From contig CAWEUI010000001.1 in assembly GCA_963812195.1 (NCBI GenBank), positions 186,001 through 250,000 of the forward strand: a stretch of 64,000 nt of DNA, written 5' to 3'. This stretch comes from ZC4RG30 sp963812195 (GTDB taxonomy: Bacteria; Pseudomonadota; Gammaproteobacteria; Steroidobacterales; Steroidobacteraceae). This document shows positions 8,331 to 16,566 of this stretch, piece after piece. Each line of letters begins with the position of its first letter. Positions within the stretch are counted from its first letter, which is position 1. The notes beneath the pieces are model-generated. The model did no database searches. It had not been told where the DNA came from and saw only the letters and a list, made by a program, of their open reading frames with translations. Made by a program: the position numbers and the translations under genes.

Positions 8331-8864
8331 ATGCCGCGTCAGCTGTTCGTCAAATTTCGTCCCATCGCCGAGAAACTGCGGGGCAGCTGGTATTTCCGGG
8401 TACTGGGCCCGAAGATCACCGACCCGCGGCTGTGGGGCGTCAACCGCCGCGCCATCACCACGGCCTTCGGCGCGGCCATCGCCATCTGCTTCATTCCGCT
8501 GCCGGCACACCTGGCGATCGGACTGACCGCGGCCATCATCTGGCACTTGAACGTTCCGACCATGGTCGGAACGCTGCTGGTGTTCAATCCGTTCACCGCC
8601 GTGCCGATCTACTGGTTCGCGTACCGGGTCGGCGCGCTGCTGCTGCAACACCAGCCCGGCCCGTTCCGGTTCCAGTTGAGCTGGGACTGGCTGCAGACGG
8701 GACTGGGCACGGTATGGAAACCCTTCCTGCTCGGCTGCCTGGTGTGCAGCATCGTGACCGGCTACACGGCCACCAAGCTGCTCGAGCTGATGTGGCGCAT
8801 CAACCTGCGCAATCGCTGGCGGACGCGGCGCGAGGTCACGCGCGCCAAGCGGCCGCGGGACTAG
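8331..8864 (+). CDS. DUF2062 family membrane protein
   Basis: The 177-residue protein opens with a basic stretch and DPRLWGVNRRAITTAFG, the conserved entry to DUF2062. Paired membrane helices follow (AIAICFIPLPAHLAIGLTAA, and the VPTMVGTLLVFNPFTAVPIYW region), then a third membrane segment (PFLLGCLVCSIVTGYTA) and a basic tail. The function is unknown. It is transcribed away from comEC and converges on lolD, with a 4-base overlap of the two 3' ends. I chose the ATG at 8331 because the family starts with MPR-type residues. Confidence 0.85.
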   Translation: MPRQLFVKFRPIAEKLRGSWYFRVLGPKITDPRLWGVNRRAITTAFGAAIAICFIPLPAHLAIGLTAAIIWHLNVPTMVGTLLVFNPFTAVPIYWFAYRVGALLLQHQPGPFRFQLSWDWLQTGLGTVWKPFLLGCLVCSIVTGYTATKLLELMWRINLRNRWRTRREVTRAKRPRD

Positions 8865-9565
8865 CCGCCGGCAACGAGCCTGCCGCCCTCCAGCACCAGG
8901 ACCCGGTCCATGCGGGCGGCCAGCCGCTGGTCGTGGGTCACGATGACCAGACTGGTGCGCAGCTCGCGATTCAGTTCCAGCATCAGCGCGAACACCTGTT
9001 CGGCATTGTTGCCATCCAGATTGCCCGTGGGTTCGTCGGCAAGGACCAGCCCCGGACCGGTCACCAGTGCCCGGGCCACGGCGGCCCGCTGGCGCTCGCC
9101 GCCGGAGAGCTGGTGCGGCCGATGGGTGAGCCGTTGCCCAAGACCCACCCGCTCGAGCACTTCGCGGGCCGCGCGCCGCGCCTCGGCCGCGCTCTCGCGC
9201 CGCACCAGCAGCGGCATTGCCACGTTCTCCAGCGCCGAGAACTCGGGCAACAGATGGTGAAACTGATACACGAAACCCAGCTGCCGGTTGCGCAGTTCGC
9301 AGCGCGCCCGTTCGGGCAACCCGTGAATGTCCTGTCCGGCCACCTGCACGGTGCCCGCATCGGGACGATCCAGCCCGCCCAGCAACTGCAGCAGCGTGGT
9401 CTTGCCCGAACCCGAAGCCCCGACGATGGCGATGCGCTCGCCCACATCCACCGACAGGTCAACGCCGGTCAGCACCTCCAGGCGGCCGCCACCCTCGCGG
9501 AAACCACGCACCAGTGCGCGCGCCTGCAGCACCGGGCCGGCCGATCCGTGCACGGAGTCAGTCAT
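8861..9565 (-). CDS. lolD: Lipoprotein release ABC transporter ATPase
   Basis: LolD powers release of outer-membrane lipoproteins from the inner membrane. The 234-residue ATPase has Walker A GASGSGKTT, the Q-loop region with LGFVYQFHHLLPEFSALENV (the characteristic LolD motif), signature LSGGERQR, Walker B LVLADEPTGNLD and the switch HD. It overlaps the upstream permease gene by 8 bases. Two permease genes precede it, so the complex is expected to be a LolCDE heteromer. Confidence 0.95.
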   Translation of the reverse strand: MTDSVHGSAGPVLQARALVRGFREGGGRLEVLTGVDLSVDVGERIAIVGASGSGKTTLLQLLGGLDRPDAGTVQVAGQDIHGLPERARCELRNRQLGFVYQFHHLLPEFSALENVAMPLLVRRESAAEARRAAREVLERVGLGQRLTHRPHQLSGGERQRAAVARALVTGPGLVLADEPTGNLDGNNAEQVFALMLELNRELRTSLVIVTHDQRLAARMDRVLVLEGGRLVAGG

Positions 9566-10805
9566 GGCGCAGCGCCTGTGCCGGCAGCACGCGCGCGGCG
9601 CGCCAGGCCGGATAGATGGTCGCGAGCAGGCACAGCAGCAATGCCACCAGCCCCACCTTCATGACATCGTGCAGCTGCACCTCGGCCGGCAGGTCGCTCA
9701 TGAAGTAAACGCTGGCATCCAGGAAGTGGATGCCGGTGATTCGTTCCAGCCCATGTACCAGACTCTCCAGGTTCACCGACAGCAGGGCACCCAGCGCGAT
9801 GCCGAGGCCGACGCCGGCCAGACCGATACTGGCGCCCTGCACGCCGAACACGCGCAGGATGTTAGCCGGTCCGGCTCCCAGCGTGCGCAGGATCGCGATG
9901 TCGGCTTCCTTCTCCTTCACCACCATCACCAGCGTGGCCACGATATTGAACGCGGCGATCGCCACGATCATCGACAGGATGACGAACAGCATCGACTTGG
10001 TGAGCTGGATCGAGCGGAAGAAATTCGCATGCACGCGGGTCCAGTCGCTGACCAGGAAGCCACCGCCGAGCTGCAGGGCCAGCTCGCGCACCAGCTTCGG
10101 CGCCGCCAGCGGATCGGCCAGCTGCAGCCGCACGCCGCTCACACCGTCGCCGAAATGCAGCAGGCGCGCAGCATCGGACATGTTCAGCAGCGCCAGCCCC
10201 CGGTCGTACTCATACATGCCGGAGCGGAAGATCCCGCTCACCGTGCAACGCTTCATGCGCGGCATGATGCCCACCGGTGTCACGGACCCCTCCGGCGGGA
10301 TGACGATCACCGAATCACCGACCTTCACGCCCAGCTCCGCCGCCAGCGCATCACCGAGCACCACGTGCCAGGCACCCGGTTTGAGCTCGTCGAGACTGCC
10401 GGTGGTCATGACACTGGCCAGGCCGTCCACGCCCTCTTCCTGCTGCGGATCGATGCCGCGCAACTGCGTACCGGCCAGGCGCTCGCCGGCTGCCAGCATG
10501 GCGCGCGCCTCGATGTAGGGCACGGCCGCCGTCACGCCGGGCATCGCCAACGCACGCTGCCGCGCCGCGCGCCAGTCAGGCAGGGTCTGCCCCAGACCAC
10601 TCAATGTGGCGTGCGAAGTCACGCGCAGGATGCGTGTGCGCAATTCATTCTCGAAGCCGTTCATCACCGACATCACCACCAGCAGCACGGCCACGCCCAC
10701 CGCCAGGCCGGCGACGCTGATACCGGTGATGAATGACAGGAATCCACGGCGATGACCGCTGCGCAGATAGCGGGTTCCGACCAACCATTCGTAGCTGCGC
10801 GACAA
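9558..10805 (-). CDS. lolE: Lipoprotein release transmembrane protein, LolC/LolE family (second copy)
   Basis: The 415-residue protein has one N-terminal membrane helix (FLSFITGISVAGLAVGVAVL, then VMSVMNGFENELRTRIL), a large periplasmic domain, and three C-terminal helices with MIVAIAAFNIVATLVMVV and KEADIAILRTLGA. This is the LolC/E architecture. Its start is TTG at 10805 with AGGA just upstream, 9 bases after the first copy's stop. It is clearly diverged from the upstream paralogue, which fits a LolE/LolC pair. Which of the two is C and which is E is my guess from position. Confidence 0.88.
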   Translation of the reverse strand: MSRSYEWLVGTRYLRSGHRRGFLSFITGISVAGLAVGVAVLLVVMSVMNGFENELRTRILRVTSHATLSGLGQTLPDWRAARQRALAMPGVTAAVPYIEARAMLAAGERLAGTQLRGIDPQQEEGVDGLASVMTTGSLDELKPGAWHVVLGDALAAELGVKVGDSVIVIPPEGSVTPVGIMPRMKRCTVSGIFRSGMYEYDRGLALLNMSDAARLLHFGDGVSGVRLQLADPLAAPKLVRELALQLGGGFLVSDWTRVHANFFRSIQLTKSMLFVILSMIVAIAAFNIVATLVMVVKEKEADIAILRTLGAGPANILRVFGVQGASIGLAGVGLGIALGALLSVNLESLVHGLERITGIHFLDASVYFMSDLPAEVQLHDVMKVGLVALLLCLLATIYPAWRAARVLPAQALRHD

Positions 10806-10814
10806 CGTCCTGGC

Positions 10815-12056
10815 CTACTCGTAGCGCAACGCTTCGGCCGGTGACACGCGCGCAGCGCGCACCGCCGGGTAGATCGTGGCCAGCGCCGTGATCAGCAGCG
10901 CGCTGCCCGCCACCAGCAGGACATCCAGGCGATGCAGCTCCGAAGGCACGTCGGTGAAGTAGTACACGTCGGCGTCGAACAGCGTCAGGCCGGTGTAATG
11001 GTTGAGAAACGCCAGGATGGGACCGACGTGCGTGGCGATGGCAATGCCCAGCAGCACGCCGCCGGCCACGCCCAGCCAGCCGATCACCAGGCCCTGCGAC
11101 AGGAACACACCCAGCACCGTACGCGGACTGGCGCCAAGAGTGCGCAGAATGGCGATGTCGGTGCGCTTGTCGGCCACCACCATCACCAGCATGGCCACGA
11201 TGTTGAACGCAGCCACCGCGACGATCAGCAGGAGTATCAATGCCATCATCGTCTTTTCTATGCGGATGGCGCGGAAGTAGCTGGCGTGCTGCTGCGTCCA
11301 GTCGGTTGCGACAAGTCCCGGCCATTGTGCCTGCAACCGGGGCTGCAATGCCTGCACGACCAGCGGCGCCTGCAGTGGATCCTGGATCTGCACGGCCAGT
11401 CCCTCGTCGCCGCTGCGTGCGGCGCCGAGCGCGGACAGAACCGGCAGGCTCGCATAGGCCAGCGTGCCATCGTTGTCCTGAATGCCGGCCTCGAACAGCC
11501 CGACCACGGTGAACTCGCGCAGCCTTGCCTGGGGCAATTCACCGTTGACGACACCCGGCACCAGCAGCGTCAGCTTGTCACCGACCGACAGGCCCAGCTG
11601 CTCGGCCACCAGCTGCCCCAGTACCAGCCCCTCGCCGCGCTCCATGGGGGCAAGCTTGCCGTCGACCAGCACTCCGGCCAGTTGCGTCTGCGCGGCCTTG
11701 TCCGCCCCGCGCAGCAGCAGGGGCACCATCTCGGGTTGGTGCACCGCCAGCACCTGCATCTCGGCATAGCGCTCCACGGTTGCGCCGGGCAGCCGCGCCG
11801 CGACATCCTCGCGCACGGCAGACCAGTCCGGATGCATGTCGTGTGGAGCATTGACCTGCACCGGAGCCGACAACGCCAGCAGGCGATCGCGCAACTCCGA
11901 CTCGAACCCGTTCATCACGGAGAGAATCACGATCAACGCGGCTACGCCGACACCGACGCCAAGCAGCGACACCCAGGTGATGAACGATACGAAATAGCGA
12001 TGGGCGCGCGCCCGCGCGTAACGAAGCCCGACGTACAGTGGCAGCGGATGGAACAT
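10815..12056 (-). CDS. lolC: Lipoprotein release transmembrane protein, LolC/LolE family (first copy)
   Basis: The 413-residue protein shows YVGLRYARARAHRYFVSFIT at the start, then a membrane helix with VILSVMNGFESELRDRLL. A periplasmic domain of about 220 residues follows, and then helices with LLIVAVAAFNIVAMLVMVV, RTDIAILRTLGASPRTVLG and a final segment ending ARVSPAEALRYE. I prefer the ATG at 12056; an ATG at 12071 adds five residues, and neither has a good ribosome-binding site. It heads the lolC-lolE-lolD run, in which both permeases precede the ATPase, unlike the C-D-E order of E. coli. Confidence 0.88.
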   Translation of the reverse strand: MFHPLPLYVGLRYARARAHRYFVSFITWVSLLGVGVGVAALIVILSVMNGFESELRDRLLALSAPVQVNAPHDMHPDWSAVREDVAARLPGATVERYAEMQVLAVHQPEMVPLLLRGADKAAQTQLAGVLVDGKLAPMERGEGLVLGQLVAEQLGLSVGDKLTLLVPGVVNGELPQARLREFTVVGLFEAGIQDNDGTLAYASLPVLSALGAARSGDEGLAVQIQDPLQAPLVVQALQPRLQAQWPGLVATDWTQQHASYFRAIRIEKTMMALILLLIVAVAAFNIVAMLVMVVADKRTDIAILRTLGASPRTVLGVFLSQGLVIGWLGVAGGVLLGIAIATHVGPILAFLNHYTGLTLFDADVYYFTDVPSELHRLDVLLVAGSALLITALATIYPAVRAARVSPAEALRYE

Positions 12057-12154
12057 GGGAGAGGCGGGCATTTAACCACGGGTTTGGCGACGCAATTCAC
12101 GGAAATTGAGGCGCATGCACGCCCCCGGACGGCCCCGCCGCCACACGGCGCTGC

Positions 12155-12160
12155 TATAGT
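12155..12160 (+). promoter_or_regulatory. Candidate -10 element for the exported BamE-like gene
   Basis: TATAGT lies 7 bases before the ATG at 12168 in otherwise very GC-rich DNA. If used, transcription would start at or next to the ATG. A GGAG between the two could still act as a ribosome-binding site on a slightly longer transcript. Confidence 0.4.
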
Positions 12161-12167
12161 CGGAGCC

Positions 12168-12488
12168 ATGAAAGCCCGCATCGCACTGCTGTTGACGCTG
12201 GTTTCGGCGCCGCTGTACGCGGAAACGGTCATGGTCGGCGACCAGGTCGAGGTCAAGCCTGCCTCCATCAACGTGCCGCATCGGGGCAGCACGATGGAGC
12301 AGGTCGAAGCCAAATTCGGCGCGCCGCGCGAAAAGCACGCCGCAGTGGGTAATCCGCCGATCACGGTATGGGACTACGACGGCTTCATCGTGTACTTCGA
12401 GAAACAGTACGTGATCGACAGCGTCATCCCCGGGTCCCCGCCGGTCGTGGACGCCGCCCCCGCCAGCTCCGGCAACACCGACAACTAG
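12168..12488 (+). CDS. Small exported protein with SmpA/BamE-like motif
   Basis: The 106-residue protein has a clean signal peptide (KARIALLLTLVSAPLYA, cut about residue 19). The mature part contains NVPHRGSTMEQVEAKFGAP and ITVWDYDGFIVYFEKQYVID. The helix 'RGSTMEQVEAKFG' followed by a WxYxxF strand recalls the small BamE/OmlA-type outer-membrane fold, but there is no lipobox cysteine. The tail is low in complexity (PAASSGNTDN type). Proteins of this kind are conserved in related gammaproteobacteria without a known role. It lies divergent from lolC and upstream of mfd on the plus strand. Confidence 0.7.
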   Translation: MKARIALLLTLVSAPLYAETVMVGDQVEVKPASINVPHRGSTMEQVEAKFGAPREKHAAVGNPPITVWDYDGFIVYFEKQYVIDSVIPGSPPVVDAAPASSGNTDN

Positions 12489-12532
12489 CCTGCTCGCGGT
12501 TCACGCGGGCTGCGCCGGCGCGGCTGCGCCGC

Positions 12533-12538
12533 TATGCT
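12533..12538 (+). promoter_or_regulatory. Candidate -10 element for mfd
   Basis: TATGCT lies 10 bases before the preferred mfd ATG at 12549. No Shine-Dalgarno sequence is present between them, so a very short leader is implied. Confidence 0.35.
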
Positions 12539-12548
12539 GCGCGCCCCG

Positions 12549-15500
12549 ATGAGCGCGATTCCCGTACCAGCAGGCCCGGATCAGGGCCATCCCCTGCGAC
12601 ACTGGCCGCTGCTGGAAGGCAGTGCACGCGCCTTGGCGCTGGCCACCGCCGCGGCTGCAGACAGCCGCCTGTGGGTGGTTCTTTCGGACAACGCGAGAAG
12701 CCTGGACCGCCTGCGTCGCGAGCTGGAATTCTTCGCCGGTGGCGCTGTGCCGATCGTGCAGCTTCCGGACTGGGAGGTGCTGCCGTACGAGCAGTTCTCG
12801 CCACTGCCCGACCTGGTATCCGAGCGGGTGGCGACACTGGCGCGCCTGCCGGCCATGGAACGCGGGCTGCTGCTGGTGGCGGCCGAAACGCTGCTGCAAC
12901 AGTTGCCGCCCGTGGACTACATCGCCGGCCGCAGTTTCCAGCTTGCCGTTGGCGAGAAGTTCTCCATGGCGCGCGTGGCCGAACGGCTGGCGCGCGCGGG
13001 CTATTGTCCGGTGGCACAGGTGGGCGTACCGGGCGACTTTGCCGTACGCGGATCCCTGTTCGACGTGTTCCCGATGGGCTACGCCCAGCCACTGCGCATC
13101 GACCTGTTCGACGACGTCATCGACAGCATCCGGCACTTCGACCCGGACACCCAGCGCTCGCTGGAGACGATACCCCGGGTGGAACTGCTGCCGGCCAGGG
13201 AGTTTGCGCTGGATGAAGACAGCTGCCGCGAATTCCGCCGCCGCTACCGCACGCGCTTCGAGGGCGACCCGACCCGCTCGGCGATCTACCGTGGCGTGAA
13301 GCCCAACTCGGCACCGGCCGGTATCGAGTTCTACCTGCCGCTGTTCTTTGATTCCACTGCCAGCGTTTTCGATTACCTGCCGGGCGAAGCGGTTCTGGTG
13401 CTGGATCAGCAATTGCCGCAGCGGCTCGAAGCCATCTGGCGCGGCATCCAGGCGCGCCACGATGACCTGGGGCATGACATCGAACACCCGCTGCTCGCCC
13501 CGGAGGAACTGTATTTCACGCCGGCGCAGATGCAGCAAGGCATCGCGCGTGCGCAACGCGTCGAACTTGGCCACGCCGGCGCAACCGCGACCCTGCGCAC
13601 TGCTCCGCCAATCGCGCTCGACGCGCGCGCGGCGACACCCCTTGCGCCGTTGAACGAATTGTTGAGCCAGTTCGAGGGTCGGGTGCTGATTGGCGCCGAT
13701 TCGCCGGGGCGGCGCGAGACCTTGCACGAAATGCTGCATGGCGCCGGCATCGATGCCACTGTGGTCGCCGGCTGGCGCGACTTTCTCGAATCCTCATCCC
13801 GCGTGGCCCTGACCACCGCCACGGACGTGGGCGGGCTGGCCTGCCAGGAGCCGCCCCTGCTGCTGCTGGCAGATGGCGAACTGTTCGGCCACCGCGCGCA
13901 GCAGGAGCGGCGCCGGCGGCGCAGCCAGCTCGACCCGGCGGCCATCCTGCGGGATCTGGCTGCCCTGTCGCCCGGCGCACCGGTGGTACACGAGCAATAC
14001 GGCGTCGGCCGCTACGTCGGCCTGGTCCCGATGCAGGTCGCAGACCAGGACAGCGAGTTCCTGGTGATCGAATACGCCGATGGGGACCGGATCTACGTCC
14101 CGGTTGGCGCCCTGCATCTGGTCAGCAGATACACGGGGGCTGCGCCGGATGCCGCCCCGTTGCACAAACTGGGTACCGACCAGTGGGCGAAGGCGCGCAA
14201 GCGCGCCGCCGAGCAACTGCGCGACGTGGCCGCCGAGTTGCTGGACCTGTATGCCCGGCGCCAGGCACGCAAGGGCACCTCCCTGCGGGCCGACGACCAC
14301 GAATACCGCGCGTTTGCCGCCGAGTTCCCCTTCGAGGAGACAGCCGACCAGCGTGATGCCATCGACGCGGTACTCAAGGACATGGCCGGCGAGCAGCCGA
14401 TGGACCGGGTGGTGTGCGGCGACGTCGGATTTGGCAAGACCGAAGTGGCGATGCGGGCCGCCTTCGTGGCCGTACAGGCAGGCACCCAGGTGGTGGTGTT
14501 GGTGCCCACCACGCTGCTCGCCGAACAGCATGCCGCAAACTTCCGCGACCGCTTTGCCGACCTGCCGGTGCGCATCGAGTCGCTGTCGCGCTTTCGCGCG
14601 GCGAAGGAATCGCGCGAATTGCTGGCCCAGCTCACCGCAGGCCGCATCGACATCCTGATCGCCACGCACCGGCTACTGCACGCGGATCCGCGCTTCAAGG
14701 ATCTGGGCCTGATCATCATCGACGAAGAACACCGCTTCGGCGTACGCGACAAGGAAAAGCTCAAGGCATTGCGGGCCCAGGTGCATGTGCTGACCCTGAC
14801 GGCGACGCCCATTCCGCGCACGCTGAACATGGCTCTGGGGGGACTGCGCGATCTGTCGCTGATCACCACGCCGCCGGCCGGCCGGGTGGCGATCCGCACC
14901 ACCGTGGGCGAGTGGCATCCGCCGGCCATCCGGGAGGCCGCCTTGCGCGAGCTGCGGCGCGGCGGGCAGATCTACTTCGTGCACAACGAGGTCCAGAGCA
15001 TCGAGAAGATCGGCGAGCAACTGCGCCAGATCGTGCCGGAGGCCACGATCCGCATCGGGCACGGCCAGATGCGCGAACGCGAGCTGGAGCAATTGATGGT
15101 GGATTTCTATCACCGGCGTTTCGACCTGCTGCTGTGCACGACCATTATCGAAAGCGGCATCGACGTACCCACCGCCAACACAATGATGATCAATCACGCG
15201 CACAAGCTCGGACTGGCACAGTTGCACCAGCTGCGTGGCCGTGTCGGACGCTCCCACCACCGCGCCTTCGCCCACCTGATCGTTCCCTCGCGCAAGGCGC
15301 TGACGCAGGATGCGCAGCGGCGCCTCGAGGCGATCGAATCGCTGGAGGAGCTGGGCGCGGGATTCGTGCTGGCGACGCACGATCTGGAGATTCGCGGCGC
15401 CGGCGAATTCCTGGGTGAATCCCAGAGCGGCGAGCTCACGGAAGTGGGACTGACCATGTATCTGGACATGCTCGATGCCACCGTGCGCGCACTGAAGGCC

Positions 15501-15980
15501 GGTGAGGACCCAGGCGACGCCCGGCCCCTGGCCGCCCCCGCCGAGGTCGACCTGCATGAACCGGCATTGCTGCCCGCCGGCTACGTCGCCGATGTGCAGA
15601 CGCGCCTGGCCCTGTACAAGCGCATCGCCGCTGCCACCGGCGTGCACGAACTGGACGAGCTGCACACCGAAATCGGCGACCGCTTCGGCCAGCTGCCCGC
15701 GGCCGCGCAGAACCTGTTGCACGTGGCCCGCCTCGCGCTGCGGTGCCGACAGCTCGGCATACGCCGCCTGGATGTCGCCGAACAGGCCAGCCACGTGGTA
15801 TTCGAGGAGCACAATCACATCGACCCCGGCGCGGTGATCCGCCTGATCCAGCGCGACCCGGACTTTCGACTGGAGGGTTCGCTCAAACTGCGCATCGCGC
15901 GCGGCGCCAGCACCGGACAGCGCCACGTGCTCGCCAATGAGCTGCTGGCGCAGCTGGCGCCGACACCAGGCGCGCCATGA
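12549..15980 (+). CDS. mfd: Transcription-repair coupling factor
   Basis: Mfd removes RNA polymerase stalled at lesions and recruits UvrA. The protein of about 1143 residues shows the UvrB-like N-terminal homology region (LPDWEVLPYEQFSP, RGSLFDVFP) and the RNA-polymerase-interacting domain starting near HEQYGVGRYVGL. The superfamily-2 helicase motor has motif I CGDVGFGKTEVAMRA, motif II DEEHRFG, motif III TLTATPIPRTL and motif VI QLRGRVGRS. The C-terminal TRCF domain ends near LAQLAPTPG. Length and order are normal. An ATG at 12534 would add five residues; neither start has a ribosome-binding site. csiV follows 31 bases downstream. Confidence 0.97.
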   Translation: MSAIPVPAGPDQGHPLRHWPLLEGSARALALATAAAADSRLWVVLSDNARSLDRLRRELEFFAGGAVPIVQLPDWEVLPYEQFSPLPDLVSERVATLARLPAMERGLLLVAAETLLQQLPPVDYIAGRSFQLAVGEKFSMARVAERLARAGYCPVAQVGVPGDFAVRGSLFDVFPMGYAQPLRIDLFDDVIDSIRHFDPDTQRSLETIPRVELLPAREFALDEDSCREFRRRYRTRFEGDPTRSAIYRGVKPNSAPAGIEFYLPLFFDSTASVFDYLPGEAVLVLDQQLPQRLEAIWRGIQARHDDLGHDIEHPLLAPEELYFTPAQMQQGIARAQRVELGHAGATATLRTAPPIALDARAATPLAPLNELLSQFEGRVLIGADSPGRRETLHEMLHGAGIDATVVAGWRDFLESSSRVALTTATDVGGLACQEPPLLLLADGELFGHRAQQERRRRRSQLDPAAILRDLAALSPGAPVVHEQYGVGRYVGLVPMQVADQDSEFLVIEYADGDRIYVPVGALHLVSRYTGAAPDAAPLHKLGTDQWAKARKRAAEQLRDVAAELLDLYARRQARKGTSLRADDHEYRAFAAEFPFEETADQRDAIDAVLKDMAGEQPMDRVVCGDVGFGKTEVAMRAAFVAVQAGTQVVVLVPTTLLAEQHAANFRDRFADLPVRIESLSRFRAAKESRELLAQLTAGRIDILIATHRLLHADPRFKDLGLIIIDEEHRFGVRDKEKLKALRAQVHVLTLTATPIPRTLNMALGGLRDLSLITTPPAGRVAIRTTVGEWHPPAIREAALRELRRGGQIYFVHNEVQSIEKIGEQLRQIVPEATIRIGHGQMRERELEQLMVDFYHRRFDLLLCTTIIESGIDVPTANTMMINHAHKLGLAQLHQLRGRVGRSHHRAFAHLIVPSRKALTQDAQRRLEAIESLEELGAGFVLATHDLEIRGAGEFLGESQSGELTEVGLTMYLDMLDATVRALKAGEDPGDARPLAAPAEVDLHEPALLPAGYVADVQTRLALYKRIAAATGVHELDELHTEIGDRFGQLPAAAQNLLHVARLALRCRQLGIRRLDVAEQASHVVFEEHNHIDPGAVIRLIQRDPDFRLEGSLKLRIARGASTGQRHVLANELLAQLAPTPGAP

Positions 15981-15999
15981 CACGGCGCCGCAGCTTGCC

Positions 16000-16005
16000 T
16001 AGAAT
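16000..16005 (+). promoter_or_regulatory. Candidate -10 element for csiV
   Basis: TAGAAT lies 6 bases before the csiV ATG at 16012 in the 31-bp gap after mfd. No ribosome-binding site is visible, so a leaderless transcript in addition to read-through from mfd is possible. Confidence 0.35.
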
Positions 16006-16011
16006 GCCGGC

Positions 16012-16566
16012 ATGAAATCCAAGCCGCGCATCGCGCGACGCCTGTTGTGGGGCGCACTGCTTGCCCTGGGCGCTACCGCAGCGCTGCCCCAGACCGCGAG
16101 CCTGTACACGGTCGAAATCCTCGTCTTCCGCAACGGCAGCAACATCGGCGCGTTGCCGCAGACCGCTCCGGCACAGGATGCCGGACAGCTACCGCCCGCA
16201 CCCGACGATCGGGTCGATTTCACGCCGGCAGCCACCGACAAGCTCGATTCCGCCGCCCAGAAGCTGGCGAGCAACGCGGGCCTGACGGTGCTGGCGCATG
16301 TTGCCTGGACCCAGAGCCCGACCGCGTGGAACTCGCGCCTCGGGGTGTCCGCCGCGCGGCTGGGCCTGGGCAGCGGCATCACCGGCAAGGTCTTCCTGGA
16401 GCAAGGTCAGTACCTGCACCTGGGCCTGGATCTGACCGTGGACATCGACGGCAGCCGCTATGCCCTGAATGAAGTGCGCAGGGTGAAACTGAACGAAATC
16501 CACTACTTCGACCGGCCTGCGGTGGGCGTGCTGGCGATCGTGACCAACGCCGGCCAGAAGCGTTAA
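16012..16566 (+). CDS. csiV: CsiV family periplasmic protein
   Basis: The 184-residue protein has a signal peptide (about residues 1-26) and then SLYTVEILVFRNGSN, the usual start of the mature CsiV domain, followed by LTVLAHVAWTQSP, GKVFLEQGQYLHLGLDLTV and the C-terminal LNEIHYFDRPAVGVLAIV. CsiV was described in Vibrio as a peptidoglycan-binding cell-shape factor. In Pseudomonas the gene is also next to mfd, which supports the call. It converges on the GGDEF gene with a 4-base overlap of the 3' ends. Confidence 0.85.
   Translation: MKSKPRIARRLLWGALLALGATAALPQTASLYTVEILVFRNGSNIGALPQTAPAQDAGQLPPAPDDRVDFTPAATDKLDSAAQKLASNAGLTVLAHVAWTQSPTAWNSRLGVSAARLGLGSGITGKVFLEQGQYLHLGLDLTVDIDGSRYALNEVRRVKLNEIHYFDRPAVGVLAIVTNAGQKR

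Noticed and set aside
7051..8526. Long plus-strand frame of 491 codons opposite comEC
   Set aside because: Composition (very rich in Arg, Gln, His) is typical of antisense frames in GC-rich DNA, and comEC on the other strand has clear membrane motifs.
14673..15983. Long open frame of 436 codons opposite mfd
   Set aside because: It is the mirror frame of a GC-rich gene with strong codon bias. The protein has no recognisable motif and mfd is unambiguous.
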